The notes below the pieces were generated by a model. That model was not told the origin of the DNA and searched no databases. It saw nothing but the letters and a program-made list of their open reading frames with translations. From positions 1 through 64,000 of the forward strand of contig NZ_LLWE01000032.1 of NCBI RefSeq assembly GCF_001562055.1: DNA of 64,000 nucleotides. Reading direction: 5' to 3'. Shown piece by piece: positions 52,554 to 62,822 of this stretch (its first letter is position 1; every line of letters starts with the position of its first letter). The translations under genes were made by a program, and so were the position numbers. Source of the stretch: Polycladidibacter stylochi (lineage in GTDB: Bacteria > Pseudomonadota > Alphaproteobacteria > Rhizobiales > Stappiaceae).

Positions 52554-53225
52554 TTAAAGTGCAGCAAGCAGTTTTTGGACATCGGTCTGATTTGGTTGAT
52601 CCAGTTGCTTGATCCGATCTTCCAAATCTGTACCTGCTTCAACACGAGCTTCATGCTCTGCAGCATCAAGCATGGCTTGCTGTTCTTGTTGACGCTTTTC
52701 AAGCCTTTCTAGACTGTCCATCGCGCTTGCAAGCTTCCCGTTAGAAGCAAGCGTGCTGGTCGAAGAAGCTTTTTGAGCTCTGATAAGCGCCTCGGTAGCC
52801 TTGGAGCTATCCATTTTGCGTTTCAGGTTCTCAATTCGCCCCTGTGCTTGACGGATCGTAGCATCCATCTTCTTTTCAGTGGCAATATACTTATCGGCCA
52901 TCTCTTGTTCAGAAAGAATTTTTTCTTTGATTTTGAGAATGCTCTCGATAATTTCTACAGCCAGATCCTCATCACCCACCAGCTTGGCTTTACGGGCAGC
53001 TTCTTTACGTCTGCGAATTTCCTCGGCCAATTCGCCAATCAAGCGCTCTTTCAAAACGCGATTGGCAGTCATCTTCGATTTCTCGCTTTTGGCTTCGCCG
53101 ATAGATTTTTTAGCTTCACGTATTTCCTGCTCCAAAATCACCATCAAGTTTGAATCTTGAATAGAATCTGCTGCATTGTGGACGTGGCCTTTAAAAGCGG
53201 AAAATAGTTTATCCCAAAGACTCAT
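52554..53225 (-). CDS. PspA/IM30 family membrane-stress protein (YjfJ-like)
   Basis: 223 residues, almost wholly coiled coil with many Lys/Glu/Arg. MSLWDKLFSAFKGHVHNAAD is the membrane-binding start, and the C-terminal part has NGKLASAMDSLERLEKRQQE. PspA/IM30 proteins form rods or rings that support the inner membrane. The start is ATG 53225, with GGAAG upstream. The YjfI-type gene 15 bases upstream marks it as the YjfJ branch rather than the sigma54-controlled PspA. Confidence 0.88.
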   Translation of the reverse strand: MSLWDKLFSAFKGHVHNAADSIQDSNLMVILEQEIREAKKSIGEAKSEKSKMTANRVLKERLIGELAEEIRRRKEAARKAKLVGDEDLAVEIIESILKIKEKILSEQEMADKYIATEKKMDATIRQAQGRIENLKRKMDSSKATEALIRAQKASSTSTLASNGKLASAMDSLERLEKRQQEQQAMLDAAEHEARVEAGTDLEDRIKQLDQPNQTDVQKLLAAL

Positions 53226-53240
53226 CAATTACTTCCTATA

Positions 53241-53681
53241 TTATGCGGTGGCTTTTGGACCCAGTTCACGAGCAAGCTCAATGGCGTTATCAGCAATTAC
53301 CCTAAATTCAGCAATTATTTCTGAAAGGGGAGAGGTCGCGGACATGGCACCGAACAATTCGTAGTATTCACGCTCACCAATTTGTCCGATAGAAAGTGCA
53401 CTTAATGGCATAAGGGCACGGTGCGAACGCAGCATTAATGCTTCAAAGGCATTGGGATCACTCATTTCTTCACGGGCCCAAAGCACTGTTGTTGTCGTGA
53501 TTTGCTCCTCGCTCACAACAATAAACAACAAGGTGTCACCAGCAGCTTTCATCCGCACTTCAAACACATCATCGGTTTTATCGGGATTAGAAATTTCCAT
53601 TTCCTCAGATGTAATTTGCCCTGATACTTCTAGTGCTTTGGCAAGGCTAGAAGCGGTCCAGTGTGGCACAGGCTCGCTCAT
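53241..53681 (-). CDS. YjfI family protein (DUF2170)
   Basis: 146 residues. WTASSLAKALEVSGQIT then FEVRMKAAGDTLLFIVVSEEQI and LMPLSALSIG match the DUF2170/YjfI family, known mainly as the neighbour of PspA-like YjfJ. No catalytic motif seen. It lies upstream of pspA in one operon. A role in membrane stress with PspA is inferred from that conserved pairing. Confidence 0.82.
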   Translation of the reverse strand: MSEPVPHWTASSLAKALEVSGQITSEEMEISNPDKTDDVFEVRMKAAGDTLLFIVVSEEQITTTTVLWAREEMSDPNAFEALMLRSHRALMPLSALSIGQIGEREYYELFGAMSATSPLSEIIAEFRVIADNAIELARELGPKATA

Positions 53682-53974
53682 AGTTATGAACTCCGATTAA
53701 ATATAATATACAACTTATGATTGTTACAAAACTATTTTTAAATATAAACCGCCTGTTTCGTCAAATATTTATTTATATAAATAAGATGTGATTCTAGATA
53801 TATTCATTAGGTGCTGCATAATATTGATAAACCAAAAGCGGTAATTTTATGATGAATAAATTTAACTAATACCAGTTGAATTGAGTACGTTATTAATCCC
53901 TAATTTTACTCATCAAGCTTGAAAATTGAGAATATCAAATGACTTTACGTAAGTCTAAAAATTTACCTAAAACT

Positions 53975-54850
53975 TCACGCCTTTTTACGCTTCAGCTCCA
54001 AGAAGAAATTTTCTAGTGTTTCTTTGCCATAATGGGGAGCGCTCATATCGTTTTTCATGGCTTCATGAAAAAACTCGAAAGGCCCCCAAAAGCGCTGTGG
54101 TGTCATAGAGCTCACCACACCTAACAACGCCGTAATAAGCCATTCAGGAATGTGGCTCGTTTTACTTTTTTGCCCCAGGACAGAAAAAGCCAACTTGGCG
54201 ATATCGTCTTGGGTAATGGTTTGCGGCCCCCCCACGGTAATATCACGCTGTCCTTTCAAAAGTGCGCGTACCACTTCTTTAGCCAGATCTCTCGGATGAA
54301 TAGGGGTTACGGGCTGTTGACCATTTCCTATCAACCATACACGCCCCTTTTGCGCCATGGTAAACACTTCTGCCAAATCACTAAAAAAGCCGCTCGGGCG
54401 TACTACGTAACTTTCGATTGGGCTTTGCTGCAAGCTATCGACAAAGGCTTGTTTCGCGGTGAATAACTGGCTACCATTTTGCTGCGCATTTCCAATGACA
54501 TGAACATAACTAAAAAACTGTAGGTGCGCATCTATCGCCATTTGCAGCAGATGGCTGTTGGCACCATAATCCACCTGCCAATAGTTTTGTTTATCTGCTT
54601 GGCGGGTTTTACCGAGCGCAGAAATACACCCATGTACGCCTTTAAACAGCCCCTCCAAACTTTCCAGTTCAGTTGCCTGCGCTTCAAAATATTCAATCGC
54701 ATTCGAAAACTCAAAAAGAGACGCTTTATTTATATCGCGCAACAGTACCCGTGGCTTTGCGCCCACATTCAATAATTCTTCAACAATATTTCGACCAAGT
54801 GTGCCTGTGGCCCCAGCCACAACAATCGTTTTTCCTTGTAATTGTAACAT
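53975..54850 (-). CDS. NmrA/SDR-like NAD(P)-binding protein
   Basis: 291 residues of the atypical short-chain dehydrogenase group. IVVAGATGTLGRNIVEELL is the Rossmann loop, followed by ARVLLRD-like RVLLRDINK. YVVRPSGFFSD takes the place of the usual active-site segment. No clear YxxxK. Such proteins act as redox-sensing regulators or as reductases. It stands alone between pspA and the fec genes. Confidence 0.8.
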   Translation of the reverse strand: MLQLQGKTIVVAGATGTLGRNIVEELLNVGAKPRVLLRDINKASLFEFSNAIEYFEAQATELESLEGLFKGVHGCISALGKTRQADKQNYWQVDYGANSHLLQMAIDAHLQFFSYVHVIGNAQQNGSQLFTAKQAFVDSLQQSPIESYVVRPSGFFSDLAEVFTMAQKGRVWLIGNGQQPVTPIHPRDLAKEVVRALLKGQRDITVGGPQTITQDDIAKLAFSVLGQKSKTSHIPEWLITALLGVVSSMTPQRFWGPFEFFHEAMKNDMSAPHYGKETLENFFLELKRKKA

Positions 54851-54993
54851 GAGAATACCTAGCTTTAAAATGACTATGCGGTCATTATAAAGCTATTTCT
54901 AAATGAAGCAAGATTAAAATAACTTTAGATTGCAACTTGCGTTACTATTAAACTTGACAAAGTAAGTCATATTAAAGCATTTAAGTGCGATTA

Positions 54994-55012
54994 ATAATGA
55001 TAATCAATATCA
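54994..55012. promoter_or_regulatory. Fur box of the fec operon
   Basis: AATAATGATAATCAATATC matches the 19-bp consensus GATAATGATAATCATTATC at 17 positions. It lies 15 bases before fecB, overlapping the likely promoter, so iron-loaded Fur should repress the operon. Confidence 0.88.
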
Positions 55013-55027
55013 AGCTAGGGAATGAAC

Positions 55028-55969
55028 ATGGGGCGTTTTTTATCTCTAATGATTGCTGGTTTTACGTTTATCGCAAGCACTCAAGGGCTTGCAGCGCGTG
55101 AAGTGCAGCACGAACTGGGCACAACAACAGTTGCAGATCAACCAAAGCGGATTGTTGCTTTGGAATTTTCGTTTGTCGATAGTTTAGCTGCTGTTGGGGT
55201 TTCACCCGTTGGGCTAACCGATGACAATAAACCTGAGCGTATTACCAAAGAATACCGCGATATTATTGGTAATGATTTTGTCTCGGTTGGCGCACGCAAA
55301 TCCCCAAGTCTTGAGCTGATTGCCAGCTTACAACCCGATCTGATTATTGCCGATAAAACCCGCCATAGCAGCGCATATAAAGCGCTGTCAGCGATTGCAC
55401 CAACCATTGTGCTCGACAGTTTGACCGGTAATTACCAAAGCGCACTTAAGCAAGCGCAAGTCATTGGCGATGCTATCGGTAAAGGCAAGGAAATGACGGC
55501 CCGCATTGCTGCACACAAAGCACGCTTTGAAGAGGTAAAGGCAAAAGTAGCAACCGCGAAAAAACAGGGCCGGACATTCCAGTTCGGTGTTGTTAGCTCT
55601 CGCGGACTGTATCTGCATGCGCCGCACTCTTACAACGGCTCCCTACTACAGGCCCTTGACTTGCCACTGGCTCTTTCTGCCAATGGTGAAGGGGTTAGTT
55701 ACGAGAGTGCTTATGTGAAAACAACTCTTGAACAACTCTCGCAAATTAACCCGGGTGTTTTGCTGCTTGGCCGCTATTCTACGCCTGCATTGACTGATGA
55801 TTGGGCCGATGAAGCGCTCTTTAAATCTATCGATGCCGTAAAGAATGACCAAGTCTATTATGTCAGCGGCCATACCTGGGCACGCCTTCGTGGTGTTGTT
55901 GCCGCCGAAGTTACCTTTGACGAACTCGTCAACGCCATGGATCAAGTTGCAAAAAAAGATGCAAAATAA
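55028..55969 (+). CDS. fecB: FecB-like periplasmic ferric-citrate binding protein
   Basis: 313 residues. A signal peptide (about 1-20, ending GLAAREV) precedes a class III binding-protein fold. PKRIVALEFSFVDSLAAVGV, ASLQPDLIIADKTRHSSAYK and TWARLRGVVAAE resemble E. coli FecB closely. ATG 55028 is favoured because AGG sits seven bases before it; ATG 55022 has the ribosome site too close. Fur box upstream. It opens fecBCDE. The outer-membrane receptor and FecIR are not in the window. Confidence 0.88.
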   Translation: MGRFLSLMIAGFTFIASTQGLAAREVQHELGTTTVADQPKRIVALEFSFVDSLAAVGVSPVGLTDDNKPERITKEYRDIIGNDFVSVGARKSPSLELIASLQPDLIIADKTRHSSAYKALSAIAPTIVLDSLTGNYQSALKQAQVIGDAIGKGKEMTARIAAHKARFEEVKAKVATAKKQGRTFQFGVVSSRGLYLHAPHSYNGSLLQALDLPLALSANGEGVSYESAYVKTTLEQLSQINPGVLLLGRYSTPALTDDWADEALFKSIDAVKNDQVYYVSGHTWARLRGVVAAEVTFDELVNAMDQVAKKDAK

Positions 55970-56965
55970 ATGATAGTCAAGTCCTTTCAATGGCTGACAT
56001 TATTGGTAGCACTGCTCCTTGGGGCGGTGCTATCTTTACATGTGGGGGGGCGAGCTGATGTGGGTATTGCCGATTTACTTGCTGTTATTACCCATTGGGA
56101 CTCCCCAAGTCTTAGCCAATCCATAATGGTAGATATTCGGCTACCACGTACACTTATTGCGGGGTTACTTGGCATCAATATGGGTCTTTCCGGCTTAATA
56201 CTGCAAGCAATCACCCGTAATAATCTTGCCTCACCTTCCATATTGGGTATTAACCAAGGAGCTGCGTTGGGGATGACGCTCGCCATTATGCTTCCTGGCT
56301 TCTTTCCAATTGCAGACGAGGCCATGGCCGTTTTGGGCGCTTTATTTGCAGGCATACTGACGTTTAGCTTTGCTGGAGGCTTGCGGGCGAAAGTCAGCCC
56401 CTTGCGGCTCATATTGTCTGGCGTTGCCGTTGGGGCTTTTTCCTTTGCCATGGTCCGTTTTTCTTTCACGCTTGATGATGAAGTCTCGCGGGATGTCATT
56501 TTATGGACAACGGGCGATGTCGCCGGAGTGCGCTGGCATGACACCCCGTTACTTTTGGCACTAAGCCTTTTTGGCATTATCGCCAGCGTATTGCTTGCGC
56601 ATCGCTTCAACTTGCTGGCACTGGGCGAAGCGGCTTCACAGGGCGTGGGCGCAAACCCGCATATTACGTTGGTACTCGGCGCGCTGATTGCGGCCACTTT
56701 AACCGGCATTAGCGTAAGTGTGGCAGGCCCCATTGCTTTTGTCGGCTTGGTGATACCGCATTTATGCCGTGCAATGATTGGCAGTAACCACCGTCAATTG
56801 GTGCCAGCGGTTGCACTTGGTGGTGCAGCTTTAATGCTTTATGCCGAAGCGTTTTCGAAAATCGTAATTACTGGCGAAGAACTGCCGCTTGGTGTTATCG
56901 CTGCAATTATAGGTGCGCCATATTTTGTGTATCAGGCGCTGTTCTCTAAGGAGATGGGCCTATGA
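55970..56965 (+). CDS. fecC: Iron(III) dicitrate/siderophore ABC permease FecC
   Basis: 331 residues with about nine to ten membrane segments of the FecCD/BtuC family (LRLPRTLIAGL-like IRLPRTLIAGLLGINMGLSG, then ASPSILGINQGAALGM, and VAGPIAFVGLVIPHLCR). It starts on the base after the fecB stop and overlaps fecD by four bases. With FecD it makes the channel for ferric citrate across the inner membrane. Confidence 0.9.
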   Translation: MIVKSFQWLTLLVALLLGAVLSLHVGGRADVGIADLLAVITHWDSPSLSQSIMVDIRLPRTLIAGLLGINMGLSGLILQAITRNNLASPSILGINQGAALGMTLAIMLPGFFPIADEAMAVLGALFAGILTFSFAGGLRAKVSPLRLILSGVAVGAFSFAMVRFSFTLDDEVSRDVILWTTGDVAGVRWHDTPLLLALSLFGIIASVLLAHRFNLLALGEAASQGVGANPHITLVLGALIAATLTGISVSVAGPIAFVGLVIPHLCRAMIGSNHRQLVPAVALGGAALMLYAEAFSKIVITGEELPLGVIAAIIGAPYFVYQALFSKEMGL

Positions 56966-57978
56966 GCGCACTCATTTCTTCGAGCCTGCAGCAGCGCAGT
57001 GTTATTTATCTTATCTTGCTCAGTGCGCTGGTTCTCTCTTGCATCTGGGGCCTCAAAATAGGTGCAATTGCCATCAGCCCGCAAGTGTTGGCCAACACGC
57101 TATTTAACCTGGATGGACCTCAGCAAAAGTACATACTGCTCACATCACGTGCACCACGCATTGTACTTGCACTGCTTACCGGTGGCGCGCTTGCCATTGC
57201 CGGTAGTCTCATTCAGGCGGTTATTCGCAACCCGCTTGCCAGTCCCAAAGTCGTGGGCATTAACTCTGGCGCAGCATTTGCCACTTGTTTAATGATCGCG
57301 TTGTTCCCCACAATGACGCTCACCAACATTCCCGTAGTTGCAACTCTTGGCGGGGCACTGGCAGCGACAATTGTTTTGCTTGGGGCCCATTGGCGGGGGT
57401 TATCTCCTGTGCGTTTGGCCTTGGTTGGCGTTGCTGTTGGCATGTTGTTTGATAGCGGCGTTGATTTTTACCTTGTAGCCAACACCTCGCCCGAAAAAGC
57501 GGCTCCGATGATGTGGCTAACCGGTTCACTGTGGAGCCGGACATGGTCGCACGTTGAGGCTGTATGGCTTCCGATTGTATTGCTCAGTGGCCTTGCTTTT
57601 AGTCTCTCGTATCAGCTGGATATTTTGCGTTTGGGAGATGAAACAGCCATAGGCTTGGGGCAAAGGCCCGCTCTAATGCGGTTTATTGCGTTACTTACCG
57701 CCACAGTGCTTGCCAGCATTTCTGTAGGTGTTGTGGGTGTGTTGGGCTTTGTCGGCCTTATGGCACCGCACATGGCAACGCGGCTGGTTGGCGGGCAAAC
57801 ACGCCATATGCTGCCTTGTGCCATGCTCGTTGGTATGTTGCTGGTTGTGCTTGCCGATTGCGTGGGCCGTGCCCTTGCACCGCCAATCGAGGTTTCGGCC
57901 GGTGTTTTGACAGCGTTATTCGGCGCGCCTTTCTTTATTGTTCTTATGCTTAAAAGTGATCGGGAGACAACCGGATGA
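56962..57978 (+). CDS. fecD: Iron(III) dicitrate/siderophore ABC permease FecD
   Basis: 338 residues, second FecCD-family permease, with RAPRIVLALLTGGALAIAGS, LASPKVVGINSGAAFAT and GVLGFVGLMAPHMATRLVG. It forms a heterodimer with FecC. The start overlaps fecC and the stop overlaps fecE (ATGA), showing translational coupling along the operon. Confidence 0.9.
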   Translation: MSALISSSLQQRSVIYLILLSALVLSCIWGLKIGAIAISPQVLANTLFNLDGPQQKYILLTSRAPRIVLALLTGGALAIAGSLIQAVIRNPLASPKVVGINSGAAFATCLMIALFPTMTLTNIPVVATLGGALAATIVLLGAHWRGLSPVRLALVGVAVGMLFDSGVDFYLVANTSPEKAAPMMWLTGSLWSRTWSHVEAVWLPIVLLSGLAFSLSYQLDILRLGDETAIGLGQRPALMRFIALLTATVLASISVGVVGVLGFVGLMAPHMATRLVGGQTRHMLPCAMLVGMLLVVLADCVGRALAPPIEVSAGVLTALFGAPFFIVLMLKSDRETTG

Positions 57979-58808
57979 CAATTCGCCTCGCAAACATACG
58001 TGCCGGTTACGAAAACTTTGCTTTACAAAACATCAACCTGCACATTGAAACAGGCAGTTTTACCTGTCTTATCGGACCCAATGGTTGTGGCAAGTCCACC
58101 CTCTTAAAAACAATCGGCCGCATTTTAAAAGCACAAAGCGGACAAATAGAGGTGGCGGGCTTGGATATTCTGGCCAGCTCAAGCAAAGAGGTTGCCCGCA
58201 AAATTGCCTTCTTGCCTCAAAACCCTGCGGTTCCGGCTGCCATAACGGTAGAACAACTGGTGGGGTATGGGCGTGCCCCCTATCAGGGCCTATTTGGATT
58301 TGCCAGCCAGGAAGACCGGGAGAAGGTCGCCGAAGCCATAACACAAACCGGTTTGGAAGCCCTGAAAGACCGCCGCTTGAGCGAACTTTCTGGCGGGCAA
58401 CGGCAACGGGCTTTTATTGCCATGGCACTGGCGCAAGATACGCCTTACATCATGTTAGATGAGCCAACATCGTTTCTGGATTTAAAATACCAGTACGAAA
58501 CGTTGGAGCTGCTGGCAAAGCTCCATGCCAAAGGGCGGACCTGCATTGTTGTGCTTCATGATATTGCGCAGGCGGCCCGCTATGCCAGTGACCTTGTGGT
58601 GATGAAGGAAGGGCAGATTTTCGCAAAAGGAAAGCCTGAAGAAGTGATATCACCGCAAATGTTGACAGCTGTCTACGGTATTCGCGCTTGTGTTTATGCC
58701 GATCCGGTGAGCAACAGCCCGGTTGTATCGCCCCTCCCCCAACTCGCCGTAGATGGCACACGCAGTAATACGTCGGCACCTAAGGCCGGGCTACTCGCCG
58801 CCGAATAA
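57975..58808 (+). CDS. fecE: Ferric-citrate ABC transporter ATPase FecE
   Basis: 277 residues. Walker A is GPNGCGKSTLLK, the signature LSGGQRQRAFIAMAL, Walker B IMLDEPTSFLD and the switch His in VVLHDIAQAA. It drives uptake through FecCD. A short C-terminal tail of low complexity exceeds the usual length of about 255. Last gene of the operon, followed by a terminator. Confidence 0.93.
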   Translation: MTIRLANIRAGYENFALQNINLHIETGSFTCLIGPNGCGKSTLLKTIGRILKAQSGQIEVAGLDILASSSKEVARKIAFLPQNPAVPAAITVEQLVGYGRAPYQGLFGFASQEDREKVAEAITQTGLEALKDRRLSELSGGQRQRAFIAMALAQDTPYIMLDEPTSFLDLKYQYETLELLAKLHAKGRTCIVVLHDIAQAARYASDLVVMKEGQIFAKGKPEEVISPQMLTAVYGIRACVYADPVSNSPVVSPLPQLAVDGTRSNTSAPKAGLLAAE

Positions 58809-58814
58809 AACAAG

Positions 58815-58857
58815 CAACGCACTGCACCAAACCCGTTACGTGTAGTGCGTTGTTTTT
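58815..58857 (+). terminator. Terminator of the fec operon
   Basis: CAACGCACT and AGTGCGTTG form a perfect stem with a 20-nt loop, followed by TTTTT. Seven bases after fecE. Confidence 0.9.
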
Positions 58858-58884
58858 GAGGTGCTGTAGGTTAAATTGATCACT

Positions 58885-59523
58885 CTAAAACACATAGTCA
58901 CGCGCTGGTATTTCCAGCCCGCCGCAATCGCGTAAAAATGCCAGCACCTCATCAACCCCACTACCGGTTTTCATATCTGTAAAACAATAGGGCCGCTCCG
59001 CCCGTTGTGCTTTGGCATCTTTATCCATCACTGCAATACTTGCCCCCACATGCACCGCTAAATCTGCCTTATTGATTACCAGCAGGTCCGAACGGGTGAT
59101 GCCCGGTCCACCTTTGCGCGGAATTTCTTCGCCCTGACACACCGAAATCACATAGAGGGTGATATCGGCCAGATCCGGCGAGAAAGTCGCCGCCAGATTG
59201 TCGCCACCAGATTCAATCAACACCATATCCAAATCCGGAAACCGTTTAACCAGTTCGTCAATAGCCCGCAAGTTGAGCGAGGCGTCCTCACGAATGGCTG
59301 TGTGCGGGCAACCGCCCGTCTCAACGCCAATAACCCGATCCGAGCTGAGCGCTTGGGCACGGACCAACGCCTCGGCGTCTTCCTTGGTGTAAATATCGTT
59401 GGTAATCACCGCCAGCGACAAATGATCTCGCAGTAAGCGGCAAAGCTGCTCGGTTAGTGCGGTTTTACCAGAGCCAACCGGCCCGCCAATGCCCACACGC
59501 AAGGGGCCACGTTCTGTTTTCAT
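58885..59523 (-). CDS. ureG: Urease accessory GTPase UreG
   Basis: 212 residues. The P-loop [58 protein letters not shown] and VINKADLA are the UreG GTPase motifs. It supplies nickel and energy for urease activation with UreE, UreF and UreD. It overlaps ureF by four bases and ends the operon. Confidence 0.96.
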   Translation of the reverse strand: MKTERGPLRVGIGGPVGSGKTALTEQLCRLLRDHLSLAVITNDIYTKEDAEALVRAQALSSDRVIGVETGGCPHTAIREDASLNLRAIDELVKRFPDLDMVLIESGGDNLAATFSPDLADITLYVISVCQGEEIPRKGGPGITRSDLLVINKADLAVHVGASIAVMDKDAKAQRAERPYCFTDMKTGSGVDEVLAFLRDCGGLEIPARDYVF

Positions 59524-60251
59524 GTGCGGTAAATCCTTGTTGTTTCATCACTATGTGCCATGGCGCATAAATCGCTCATCAATGCGCAGCCCCCTAAATC
59601 ATCAAGGCTACTCGTGGAAAGTGCGGCGATCACCTCTTCCAACTCGCGTAATAGAGCGGCCAGCGTTTGCATGGCATCCACTTGGCCCATGGGCAGGGCA
59701 CGTTGTAAAATGCTAATCAAGTTGCCTAAAAAGCCATGGGCATATGCGGCCAGTACCGCAGTTAGTTCTACCCCGCACAACTGCGCAGTTACACCCGCGG
59801 CAACCGGCTGTGTCCAGCTATCATCCTCCAGCACAATCTTGTGGTCTGCGGGCAGCCATGCTTGGGCCGCAGCCCAAAACGCCTCCCCCTGATTACAGGT
59901 TTCGCTCAGGCGCTCTTTACAGGGGGCCAGCGCCAATGCCAGCTGGTTAATGGTATTCAGCTCTGCAATGTCTTGCGTAGCTGTGGCCTGCCATGCTGCT
60001 TGCAGCAGCAGCAAATCATTCCATAAACTGCCATAGCGACTTAGGTCACTTAGCCAGTTTTGGGCATCTGTTACACTAGCTACCAGCCCGGCATTAATGG
60101 CGGTTTCCAGCCCATGGCTATAAGCAAAACTGCCAATAGGAAACAATGGCGAGAACCAGCTTTGTAACAGCAATTGCTGTGCTAGCATTGGGGTGTTGAG
60201 TGTAGTCCCCTCTCCCACCACGTGCTTAATGCGATAGCCGCCTTCATCCAT
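59520..60251 (-). CDS. ureF: Urease accessory protein UreF
   Basis: 243 residues, all helical. [21 protein letters not shown] near the N-terminus is the UreF hallmark, followed by [15 protein letters not shown]. UreF links UreD to UreG and guards the GTPase. I choose ATG 60251, which overlaps the ureE end by eight bases; earlier ATGs lie inside the His-rich ureE tail. The start is not certain. Confidence 0.92.
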   Translation of the reverse strand: MDEGGYRIKHVVGEGTTLNTPMLAQQLLLQSWFSPLFPIGSFAYSHGLETAINAGLVASVTDAQNWLSDLSRYGSLWNDLLLLQAAWQATATQDIAELNTINQLALALAPCKERLSETCNQGEAFWAAAQAWLPADHKIVLEDDSWTQPVAAGVTAQLCGVELTAVLAAYAHGFLGNLISILQRALPMGQVDAMQTLAALLRELEEVIAALSTSSLDDLGGCALMSDLCAMAHSDETTRIYRT

Positions 60252-60786
60252 GGCTATGACCGTGTTCATGCTCATGACTATGGCCGTTATGATGCGCATG
60301 GTGATGGCTGTGCGCTGTGTTGCTGGAGTGGTAGGCTCCGCGCAGCGGGGTAAAGCGGGCCTCTACCTCTTCCAGTTGCGCCCCCAGCCCCTGTAACATT
60401 TGCGCAATAACATGGTCTCGCAGGATCAGGATATGATCAAGCGCGATCTGACAGGCAAGGTGACGGTTGCCCAAATGCCAGCATAGCTGCGCATGGTGCA
60501 GGGCATCTCTTGCCCGCACCTTCAACAGCGGTTCACTTGCCGCCTTAACCAGTAAAACAACGCCCTCGCCCACCAGCATATCGCCATGTTGCAGCTGCTT
60601 CGCCTTGGGCAGGTCTACCAGCACCCGCAATGTGGGCACATCAGATGCGCCGATAGCAGCCACTTGCAGCCCCTTACGGCGTAAATGACGGCCATCATGG
60701 TCTAGCGCGATGATATGCGTCGGGTTAATTTGCAAAACCTTGGCATCCAGTTGCCTCGCTTCAATAAGTGTATCGAGCCTAATCAT
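60244..60786 (-). CDS. ureE: Nickel chaperone UreE with His-rich tail
   Basis: 180 residues. [13 protein letters not shown] begins the protein; a longer upstream frame is only the antisense of ureC. The N-terminal peptide-binding domain and the C-terminal metal domain (GNRHLACQIALDHILILRD) are present. A tail with many His (AHSHHHAHHNGHSHEHEHGH) can hold several nickel ions. It overlaps the ureC stop by one base (TGATG). Confidence 0.95.
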   Translation of the reverse strand: MIRLDTLIEARQLDAKVLQINPTHIIALDHDGRHLRRKGLQVAAIGASDVPTLRVLVDLPKAKQLQHGDMLVGEGVVLLVKAASEPLLKVRARDALHHAQLCWHLGNRHLACQIALDHILILRDHVIAQMLQGLGAQLEEVEARFTPLRGAYHSSNTAHSHHHAHHNGHSHEHEHGHSHG

Positions 60787-62498
60787 CAGAATAAGAAATA
60801 CCTTTGTGCCATAGGAACAGTTTTCGCCGGTTCGCAGGTGAGCAACTCGCCATTGGCCCGCACCTCGTAGGTTTCCGGGTCTACCTGCATATGAGGTGTT
60901 GCTGTATTGAGCTTCATGCTGGCTTTGGAGATATCGGATCGGCAATTCTCCACTGCAACCATTTGTTTTTCTGTGCCTAATTGGTATGGTAAACCCACAT
61001 CCAGCGCGGCTTGAGAAACAAAAACCACCGAGGAGTTGGTGCGGCTCTTGCCATAACTGGCAAACATGGGCCGCAAATACACCGGCTGGGGGGTGGGAAT
61101 TGACGCGTTGGGGTCGCCCATTTGTGCATGGGCAATGGAGCCGCCCAACAGCACCAATTCGGGCTTGACCCCGAAAAACGCAGGGGACCACAGCACAAGA
61201 TCAGCACGTTTGCCTACTTCCAGCGAACCGATTTCCTTCGATAACCCATGGGCAATGGCGGGATTGATGGTGTATTTGGCGATATAGCGCTTAACCCGTT
61301 CGTTATCGTTATCGCCGTTTTCTTCTGGTAATGCCCCGCGCTGCTTTTTCATTTTGTCAGCTGTTTGCCATGTGCGAATAAGCACTTCGCCCACCCGTCC
61401 CATCGCCTGACTGTCGGAAGCAATGATGGAAAACGCCCCCATATCGTGCAAAATGTCTTCAGCTGCTATGGTTTCCTTACGAATGCGGCTTTCCGCAAAA
61501 GCCACATCCTCGGGTATGTTGGTATCCAGATGGTGACAAACCATCAGCATATCCAAATGCTCTGCCACCGTGTTCACCGTGTAGGGCCGTGTGGGGTTGG
61601 TAGAGGCGGGCAGGACATTGTCAAAGCCGCATATTTTGATGATATCCGGTGCATGGCCGCCCCCTGCCCCTTCGGTATGGAAAGCGTGAATAGTGCGCCC
61701 GCCGATGGCCTCCAGCGTGCTTTCAACAAAACCGCTTTCGTTCAAGGTGTCTGTATGAATCATAACCTGAACGTCCATGGCATCGGCCACTTGCAAACAG
61801 GTGTTAATGGCAGAGGGCGTGGTGCCCCAATCCTCGTGCAATTTCAATGCACAAGCGCCGCCCTTTACCATTTCTTCCAGTGCTTGCGGCTCGCTGGCAT
61901 TGCCCTTACCGGCAAAGGCAAGGTTCATGGGAAAAGCATCTGCCGCCTCTATCATCCGCGCAATTTGCCAAGGACCGGGGGTGCAGGTGGTTGCCAGTGT
62001 GCCATGAGCCGGACCAGTGCCCCCGCCAAGCATGGTGGTGACGCCCGAGGCCAACGCCTCTTCAATTTGCTGCGGGCAGATAAAGTGAATGTGCGAGTCC
62101 ATTCCGCCAGCTGTGAGAATTTTGCCCTCGCCCGCAATAGCCTCGGTGCCGGGGCCGATAATAATATCAACGCCCCCTTGCATATCCGGGTTGCCCGCTT
62201 TGCCAATGGCATGAATACGCCCGCCCTTCAGGCCTACATCTGCCTTGTAAATGCCGGTGTAATCTACAATCAGCGCATTGGTAATAACCGTATCCACCGC
62301 CCCTTGCGCGCGTGAGAGTTGGCTTTGCCCCATTCCATCGCGAATAACCTTACCACCGCCAAACTTGACCTCCTCACCATAGGTGGTGAAGTCTTTCTCA
62401 ACTTCGATTATCAAATCGGTATCGGCAAGGCGCACCTTGTCTCCCGTAGTTGGACCAAACATATCGGCATAGGCAGCCCGAGAGAGTGTTGTTGCCAT
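60786..62498 (-). CDS. ureC: Urease alpha subunit UreC
   Basis: 570 residues, the normal size. Nickel ligands His136 and His138 are in SHIHFICP, the carbamylated Lys219 is in [12 protein letters not shown], further His in [11 protein letters not shown] and [12 protein letters not shown], and the catalytic flap is [13 protein letters not shown]. It hydrolyses urea to ammonia and carbamate in the cytoplasm. It follows ureB and precedes ureE. The long antisense frame inside it is a shadow. Confidence 0.97.
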   Translation of the reverse strand: MATTLSRAAYADMFGPTTGDKVRLADTDLIIEVEKDFTTYGEEVKFGGGKVIRDGMGQSQLSRAQGAVDTVITNALIVDYTGIYKADVGLKGGRIHAIGKAGNPDMQGGVDIIIGPGTEAIAGEGKILTAGGMDSHIHFICPQQIEEALASGVTTMLGGGTGPAHGTLATTCTPGPWQIARMIEAADAFPMNLAFAGKGNASEPQALEEMVKGGACALKLHEDWGTTPSAINTCLQVADAMDVQVMIHTDTLNESGFVESTLEAIGGRTIHAFHTEGAGGGHAPDIIKICGFDNVLPASTNPTRPYTVNTVAEHLDMLMVCHHLDTNIPEDVAFAESRIRKETIAAEDILHDMGAFSIIASDSQAMGRVGEVLIRTWQTADKMKKQRGALPEENGDNDNERVKRYIAKYTINPAIAHGLSKEIGSLEVGKRADLVLWSPAFFGVKPELVLLGGSIAHAQMGDPNASIPTPQPVYLRPMFASYGKSRTNSSVVFVSQAALDVGLPYQLGTEKQMVAVENCRSDISKASMKLNTATPHMQVDPETYEVRANGELLTCEPAKTVPMAQRYFLF

Positions 62499-62507
62499 GG
62501 AAACCTC

Positions 62508-62822
62508 CTAGCCTTTATTCGTTATTTGAAAGCCGCAGATTCGCGCCTTGCCACCAATTTCAATCAGGTTGACTTCTCGCTCCTGCCCCGGTTCAAATCG
62601 CACCGCTGTACCAGGCGCAATATCCAGCCGTTTGCCCTGCGCTTTTTCGCGATCAAAGCTAAGTGCTTTATTTACCTCAGCAAAATGGTAGTGACTGCCC
62701 ACTTGCACCGGCCTATCGCCGGTATTGGCAACCCGCAATATGGTGCTTGATCGGTCAGCATTCATAGTAATATCGCCGCTAGCGGGTATCACCTCACCGG
62801 GAATGAAAGGGGTAGAACTCAT
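62508..62822 (-). CDS. ureB: Urease beta subunit UreB
   Basis: 104 residues. [19 protein letters not shown] followed by [19 protein letters not shown] and [14 protein letters not shown] are UreB signatures. It forms the UreABC trimer with the other subunits. It overlaps the DUF1272 gene by four bases. Confidence 0.95.
   Translation of the reverse strand: MSSTPFIPGEVIPASGDITMNADRSSTILRVANTGDRPVQVGSHYHFAEVNKALSFDREKAQGKRLDIAPGTAVRFEPGQEREVNLIEIGGKARICGFQITNKG

Noticed and set aside
60787-61191. N-terminal extension of ureE reaching into ureC
   Set aside because: The extension is out-of-frame ureC sequence; [13 protein letters not shown] is the natural UreE start and overlaps the ureC stop.
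61365-62315. 316-residue open frame on the plus strand inside ureC
   Set aside because: It is the antisense of the urease alpha subunit with no recognisable domain.
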